From assembly GCA_034359265.1 (NCBI GenBank), contig CP136896.1:61949501-62013500 (forward strand): 64,000 bases of DNA, given 5' to 3'. The first letter of the stretch is position 1. The number at the start of each line of letters is the position of its first letter. A program made the position numbers and the translations under genes. Source of the stretch: Canna indica (taxonomy: Eukaryota > Streptophyta > Magnoliopsida > Zingiberales > Cannaceae). Shown here in pieces: positions 58,760-64,000 of this stretch. The notes beneath the pieces are model-generated. The model saw only the letters and a list, made by a program, of their open reading frames with translations. It was not told the DNA's origin and searched no databases.

Positions 58760-59146
58760 CGCGTGACCCAACGGCAATTGTGGATGACATGGCAATGCCA
58801 CGTAATGGAGCGAGACGGGTGCGGAAAAGACCGCAGCACTTAGAAGAATACGTGATGTAATTACTTGTAATCATCGAGTATAAATAGAGGGGAAGGAATA
58901 AATAAAAGGACACTTATGCAGTTGCTTAATACCTACCATCTCTCTTAATCTCTCTCTGTTTCATTTCTCTCTCTCTCTCCCTCTCTCGTTATTCTGTTAC
59001 TACCGAACTCACATTGGGATCATCGACGTCTACGATCCAGATCTGGAGAGGAACTCCTGAGGCGTCGAAGGATCGACCCGATCGGGGTTCTGTAAGGTCG
59101 ACGCCAACACCTTGATTCAGCCGATCGGGGTGTGCGAGGCCTTACA
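58710..59146 (+). repeat. 3' LTR of gypsy element
   Basis: 437 bp, TG...CA, followed by TSD TAGTC. Confidence 0.95.
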
Positions 59147-60607
59147 TAGTCATCACTAAATTCCTTAAAAGAGTCCTAGCTAGTAATCAGTATGGGATTG
59201 CAAGTTGCCACTTCGGCATTTTATAAACAAAGTAAAGACAAGATTGACAAGGGTGGCCACCCAAAATTGTGCATTACAATCAAGTTCCAGGCTAACAAGG
59301 AATGTTTGGCATTGTGAGGGGCAGGGCTGATTTAGGCAGCGAGACAACAACATATGTTCAAGAATGAATTTTGATCGTAAAGGAATTATCAGAGTTCTAT
59401 TATATACTGTAACCATATTGATGAGAACCAGAAATAAGAATATGAAATTGAATTTTAATTTCATTGTAAGGTTATTCTTAGACCTACCAAACATAATACT
59501 TGAATGAAAGATCACATTCTTGATTTGCTAGGGGGCTATTGCAATTAACATAAGCAGCAGACCCTTAAAATATATAACAATTAGCTTATTGATTTTAGTC
59601 TATTTGAACAACGATACACCGATTATTATATATATATATATAGTTCTCGCCTGAAAGGGGGATGATGCATTGATGCATGCCTCTGTGTCTCTTGATCCAG
59701 CGTGGCTTCGGTTGTGACCTCGATGATGACTATGAAATTAGAATCGAGAGTATACTCGATGTGTGTTGTGTCTTTTTTATGAGGCACGTCAGGAATGTTT
59801 TGGCGATGATGTCCCCTAGGATCTCACGAGGATACGTCCTGAATGGGTCGAAGTTTATCTCGGAGATGGTGGGCTCATTACTGCCGAATCTCTGATGATT
59901 AATGAAGGATGTCGATATCTTTGTTTGACCGGGTGGAGCCCTCGGGCTAAGTTGTGATTGGTTTGATCTGAGTCTGGTTCATGAGTACGGACACATTCGG
60001 GCTTGGTCTGACCAAGCCCAAAGAACTAGTCCAGTCTCCAACCTTTGAGCTTGGTCAGAATTCGAGGACTTCGTGCCAAGCTCTAGTAGTGTGCCAACTT
60101 ATGTTCGTCTATCGAGCTCTCTATATGTTTCAAGCATCTAACCTCGGTCGGACTTTGGTAAGCGAGCATGTGTCGAGTTATGCCCTTAATTGAATTGTCG
60201 AGGTAGGTGAGATCAATCTTGGTCTTGTCGTCTTGCGACTTTTCGGTTTCTATGCCCGGTATGGTGGTTGCGTGAAGAGAAAGCTTCTTTCCACATGTTG
60301 GGCTCCTGTTATCGCCCTCTTTCTCGGCATTAATTCTGGCGGGGGGTAATCATGGCGTAGAGAATAAAATCTTTTATGGTGTGTTTGCTTCATTGGATAG
60401 GATAAGATTGAATTTGATAATGAACGATGGATGATTAGATATGAATTTTTTAAATCCGGCGTACATCGGATATAATATCAATTTTATATTTATATTCACA
60501 TTTTCTTCTAACCCATGCACTAAATAAACAATGGATACTAATTCATCCCTTAGAATGTAGTATCCTACTTTGTTTGGCATGCAGAAAGAACAAAATCTTT
60601 CATATTG
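59147..60607. other. intergenic stretch without recognised gene
   Basis: Contains unassigned moderately GC-rich sequence at 59650-60350 that looks like decayed repeat rather than coding sequence (ORFs such as 59677-59895 lack family features). A possible decayed Tourist-like MITE lies at about 60378-60586 (GTGTGTTTGCTTCATTGGAT, TATCCTACTTTGTTTGGC). Confidence 0.4.
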
Positions 60608-60616
60608 CAGAATTGA

Positions 60617-61230
60617 GTCGGGTTTTTTCTTTTTGTGAAACGAGAGACTTGTATTCTATTCAATAGCCATGAAAGGGATACAAGTAGATGGGGAAGTAGA
60701 GAGAAGGAAACAAACAAAGCGGAATGACGAAAACACTATAACACGAATTTAAGAATACAAAGCTAGAGAGCTAAAGAACTAAACTTCGCCGAAGCCTCCG
60801 ACGCCAACACAGGGGTTGAGCGGTAGCTGCTTTCGAATATTCTTAGGTTCCTTTCATGACAGATATTGGATCTCCAAAACATCACTAATCGGAAGCGATC
60901 TTTTTGAGCTCGGGCCCCTCTCAAATAATTAGACTCCCACGGGGTAAAGTTGAGGGGGAAGAAGGCATGGTGCGACAATCTTAAAAAGATCCTCCAACCT
61001 TGAGTGGTGAAAGAGCAATCCCGGAAAAGATGCGCATGAGACTCATCACAACTATTGCACAAGAGGCAAACCGCAGGAACCTGTATGCTATGTGCAATCA
61101 GACGATCTTTGGTGTGGAGCCTTTTCCTCACAATTAGCCCGTTGTTGAGGGAGATAGTCGGGGGAAAGTTGCTCTGCCAAATGAAAGAGACCCAAGGATA
61201 AGTGATTCCGCTAAAGTTCAGCAGCCGATC
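60617..61230 (-). mobile_element. 5'-truncated LINE (L1-type) with zf-RVT domain
   Basis: On the minus strand 61200-60763 reads YPWVSFIWQSNFPPTI, VRKRLHTKDRLIAHSIQ, VCLLCNSCDESHAHLFRDC and QGWRIFLRL, the zinc-binding domain found after the reverse transcriptase of plant LINEs (C-x2-C...H-x3-H-x3-C). The 3' end is A-rich (AAAAAGAAAAAA, near 60622-60634). A candidate nine-base TSD, CAGAATTGA, is at 60608-60616 and 61231-61239, although a few bases lie between it and the A tract. RT and endonuclease are missing. Confidence 0.78.
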
Positions 61231-61239
61231 CAGAATTGA

Positions 61240-62224
61240 TCTCCTGGTTTACCTTGAATGGATGTGGAAAAACAGAATTGTTTTATCCCCTGGTAATGAA
61301 GTGAATTTATTGATATCTCTTCAATAACTTACCTACTACCTGTTGCTATCCAAAAGTAATTTTGGTGTTTTCTTGTTTTGCTTTTTTTTTTTTTGGTGAA
61401 ATCGATTCCTAATTTAGTTTGGATTTAGCTTCAAAGTCAATTAAACCTAGATTTTTTAGTCAGATTTTTTTTAAAAAAAAACATCAGTCTTTTTAGTGTT
61501 TTTTTCTTTTATTTTCTATTCATACACGAAGGACTGAACCAACCAGTTTGAAGTCCATTCAGATTTACAATCATTAATTTACATAATTACCTGGTTGAAC
61601 TTACAACATTTTTACTTTTCATGCATGCTACTGTTCCAACTAATATTTGCATCTGAAATGAGAAGTGGTGACTTGATATGGGGTTTATGTAGGGTTGTCT
61701 AGGGTTACAATATTGCAATCCCCTATTTATACCACTTGTATGTATGCATGTGAATGTACTATCCTGATTTCTTTTTATTTAATCCATTTAGCCCCATCCA
61801 CTTTCAATCAGAAACCCATGAATTAATTTCACTTTCAACCTTTATTTACTGTCTTTTTCCCAACAGATGCAAAAGCTAGTTCCAGGTTACCAAGGTTAAG
61901 TTTGAAAGGCAAGATAATAGGATAACAACTAATTTTGTCCTTGATTCTTTTTATTTTCGATTAATTACACAATATATCCCGAATTTTAGAGATTTTTCTA
62001 ATTATATTTCAACTTTTTATTTGTATCAATTATATACTCAAACTTTCATTTTGTATCAATTATATCCCGACGTTAATCAATAGTTAACTTTACCATTTGA
62101 GCATTGACGTGACATGTATCAACAAAAAAAAAATTAATGACACATCATCAATTTGATTAATTACATGTCTCAAACCTTGAGGATTTTTCTATTTGTATCC
62201 TGGACTGGACTAAGATTATTAGGC
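61240..62224. other. AT-rich intergenic stretch
   Basis: No gene seen. A part at about 61950-62110 (CAATTATATCCCGA, GTATCAATTATATACTC) resembles one arm of foldback MITEs like that at 37815, without a visible partner. Confidence 0.4.
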
Positions 62225-62520
62225 TGGAGGGATTAAACCGAACAGCGTCCCACGACCCAACTCGAGCCAAGCCAAATGGCTCTACCTGGGGGCTTCGCTC
62301 GACCATTTTCCAAACCAGACGGCTCCACCCGAGGGCTCCAACCGGTCATACAAGGACATCCCCCATCCTTTCTTATCACAAGGGATACGTCGTTACAGAT
62401 CTGTCATCTTCGGGATCAGCCTCGACCTATTCTAAGCAATATCCCCGCGAGTTTGTCGGACGCTATTATCACCTCCTCCTGCAATAAATACAGACATGAC
62501 ACGCCTCAAGTATCCTAAGT
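62225..62520. other. possible decayed LTR
   Basis: GC-richer than its surroundings with a TATA-like CTGCAATAAATACAGAC near its right end, reminiscent of a gypsy solo LTR. No TG...CA ends or TSD could be fixed. Confidence 0.25.
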
Positions 62521-62871
62521 TCTAATTTTTATTACCTCCGCCTTGGAATCCTACTAACTTGAGTGTGTCTTTTGCAGTGATAACGCAGAGCAATCCATTG
62601 CCTATAAAATAAAAATGAATAGAGACTTATAATCGAACTAGGATGAAGGGCGAAGCAAGCGGCTGGAGAAGAAGGGGCAAAACTCAAGTAGTGGGGCACA
62701 TTAAGTATAAAAGACTATATATAAGGATTTAAAAAAATTTAGTTGGTGTGTGTGTACGTGCGCGCGCGCGGAGATTGCGACATCATATCCATCATCCTCC
62801 TCGACATCGATTGATACGCTCCCCGGGCAATCCATTGCCTCACCGCACCCACCACCAGCTCTTGCTCGCTG

Positions 62872-62872
<1 letters not shown>

Positions 62873-62943
<71 letters not shown>

Positions 62944-62944
62944 T
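62873..62944. repeat. (ATT)n microsatellite, about 24 units
   Basis: Uninterrupted TTA/ATT repeat. ORFs with polyasparagine or polytyrosine/leucine runs here are artefacts of the repeat. A short (GT)n(GC)n tract precedes it at 62745-62770. Confidence 0.97.
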
Positions 62945-64000
62945 GACAAATATATACATTGATGTATATATATACTTTATACCATTGTAAATAGAACTAA
63001 ATTTTGATATATACAATTGATATTTGATGTGTTGTTTGGTTGATAAATGGTAGTTGTTTTATCATTTAAATAATTGTAAATAGATATTTTAATTTTTTTA
63101 TTTAAAAAAACCAAATTATGTTCCGTAACAAAATAGCAATGGCTAAACCACTGCAGAAGGTATATCGAAATCTTTTGCGACAACTAGTCGTTGCTCTGCC
63201 GCCACATAAGGTATATCGAACTGCCAACCCGATCACATACACCCGTATCACCGATCACAAAATTATTTTGCGACGACGATTGGCGATCTTGAAGTTGTCG
63301 TAAATTTCTTACCTGACTCAGTTAGAGTAACATGCGGCGCTTCAGAAAGGTTTTTCTTCTCCGAGATTCATGATTTTCTACGTTAGTCGATACAATTGAT
63401 CGGAACGTGAAAGTCGATTGCGGTTGAGAGTTGGTAAATATGGCATGACCCTACCACAACATCGGCTGTTGCACCGCTGTCGCACCACGTCATCCAACTG
63501 CGCCGGAAAAGAGCAGCTCCATCCAACGGCCCAGCGCCGGAAAGCAAAGCCCAGACCAAGATGACTGGATCTAAATTTGTTAGCGCAGGATATCTCTCCC
63601 CCAAATTCTTACTTAATCCACTACAGCCCGTCACATTCCTGATAACCACGTATCTTCTACCACATTATTTATTAGCTCACATAACTTAATTCACTGTTAA
63701 CTTTCATGCTCATTGCATTTCAAGATTTATCTACCTCTATATTTGCATTACAAGATCTCCAACTACTACTAGTAACAAATTAACAATAGATAGAGTCTTC
63801 CATCAAAATCTACTTCACTTCCAAGCCACTGTCATCAAAAAATCCTCCTGCTAACATTTCTCTTTCTCCCTAACTTTATTATTAGTATAATGCGCAGTAG
63901 ATCAATTACTTCAATTGTCACTCCTACTTTTCTAGTAAAGTTGGGTACTATTTATCTCTCTCTCTCTTCTATTTCTTCTTCTTCTCTCCCTTTCTTTTCT
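62945..64000. other. right-hand intergenic stretch
   Basis: No recognisable gene. A ten-base word GGTATATCGA recurs at about 63160 and 63210. The last 50 bases are pyrimidine-rich (CTCTCTCTTC), as in a 5' leader or LTR, but the window ends there. Confidence 0.35.

Larger units (their letters stand above)
53828..59146 (+). mobile_element. complete Ty3/gypsy retrotransposon
   Basis: LTRs 53828-54258 and 58710-59146; TSD TAGTC exact (53823-53827, 59147-59151). Right after the 5' LTR lies TTGGTGCTTTCATTGC as primer-binding region, and CCACCGGGGGGTAA before the 3' LTR is the polypurine tract. Domain order gag, protease, RT, RNase H, integrase is gypsy. Numerous in-frame stops. Inserted about 530 bases after the DnaJ stop codon. 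Confidence 0.95.

Noticed and set aside
22855..59146. Equal length (5319 bp) of the copia and gypsy elements
   Set aside because: The two belong to different superfamilies with unrelated sequence; the match is a coincidence.
53828..59146. Endogenous pararetrovirus
   Set aside because: LTRs, integrase, TSD and gypsy domain order show an LTR retrotransposon; no movement or coat protein was seen.
59677..60193. ORFs in the stretch after the gypsy element
   Set aside because: No family features, no conserved frame, and composition like decayed repeat.
62701..62990. ORFs with polyasparagine or polytyrosine/leucine
   Set aside because: Direct translation of the (ATT)n microsatellite.

Overview
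The window is plant nuclear DNA, most likely from an angiosperm. A monocot is possible from the GC-rich 5' exons in an AT-rich background, but I could not fix the species. Genes have introns with GT-AG borders, and at least a dozen transposons of plant-typical families can be delimited, most by target-site duplications (TSDs).

Layout. 1-1296: end of a CACTA transposon. 1887-2545: broken ERI1-like exonuclease gene. 2959-9104 (minus): degraded ARF3/ETTIN auxin response factor gene that still carries both tasiR-ARF target sites and has a PIF/Harbinger element inside a coding exon. 9776-22470: first copy of a duplicated segment holding an intact BAP31-like gene (10819-12529), scrambled 3' pieces of a DnaJ gene (12812-14205), and the 5' half of a plastid-type DnaJ gene (15790-22470) broken by a copia element in exon 1. 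22484-30053: pieces of a group IIb WRKY gene mixed with the 5' end of a glycyl-tRNA synthetase gene, interrupted by a complete Ty1/copia element (22855-28173) and a hAT MITE (28517-28973). 30137-30920: two foldback MITEs. 32409-35791: CACTA element with TAT TSD. 35952-53294: second copy of the duplicated segment, with a dead BAP31 copy (36957-39562), satellite-like repeats (40674-41817), a Helitron-like end (about 42281), and an intact 11-exon DnaJ gene (42963-53294, 560 aa predicted) whose introns hold a hAT MITE, a TRIM with a nested Harbinger element, and a second Harbinger element. 53828-59146: complete Ty3/gypsy element with TAGTC TSD. 60617-61230: 5'-truncated LINE. The rest to 64000 is mostly non-coding with a long ATT microsatellite.

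Functional reading. Only two cellular genes look intact: BAP31 in duplicate 1 and DnaJ in duplicate 2. Each duplicate has kept the gene the other lost, so the pair of segments together preserves one copy of each. The two proteins work in different places (ER membrane versus, probably, plastid), so the linkage looks historical rather than functional. No phage, bacterial, CRISPR or viral locus was seen. The most notable points are the reciprocal gene loss, the tasiR-ARF sites kept in a dead ARF3 gene, the inverted Harbinger pair bracketing DnaJ exons 6-7, and the WRKY/GlyRS chimera.
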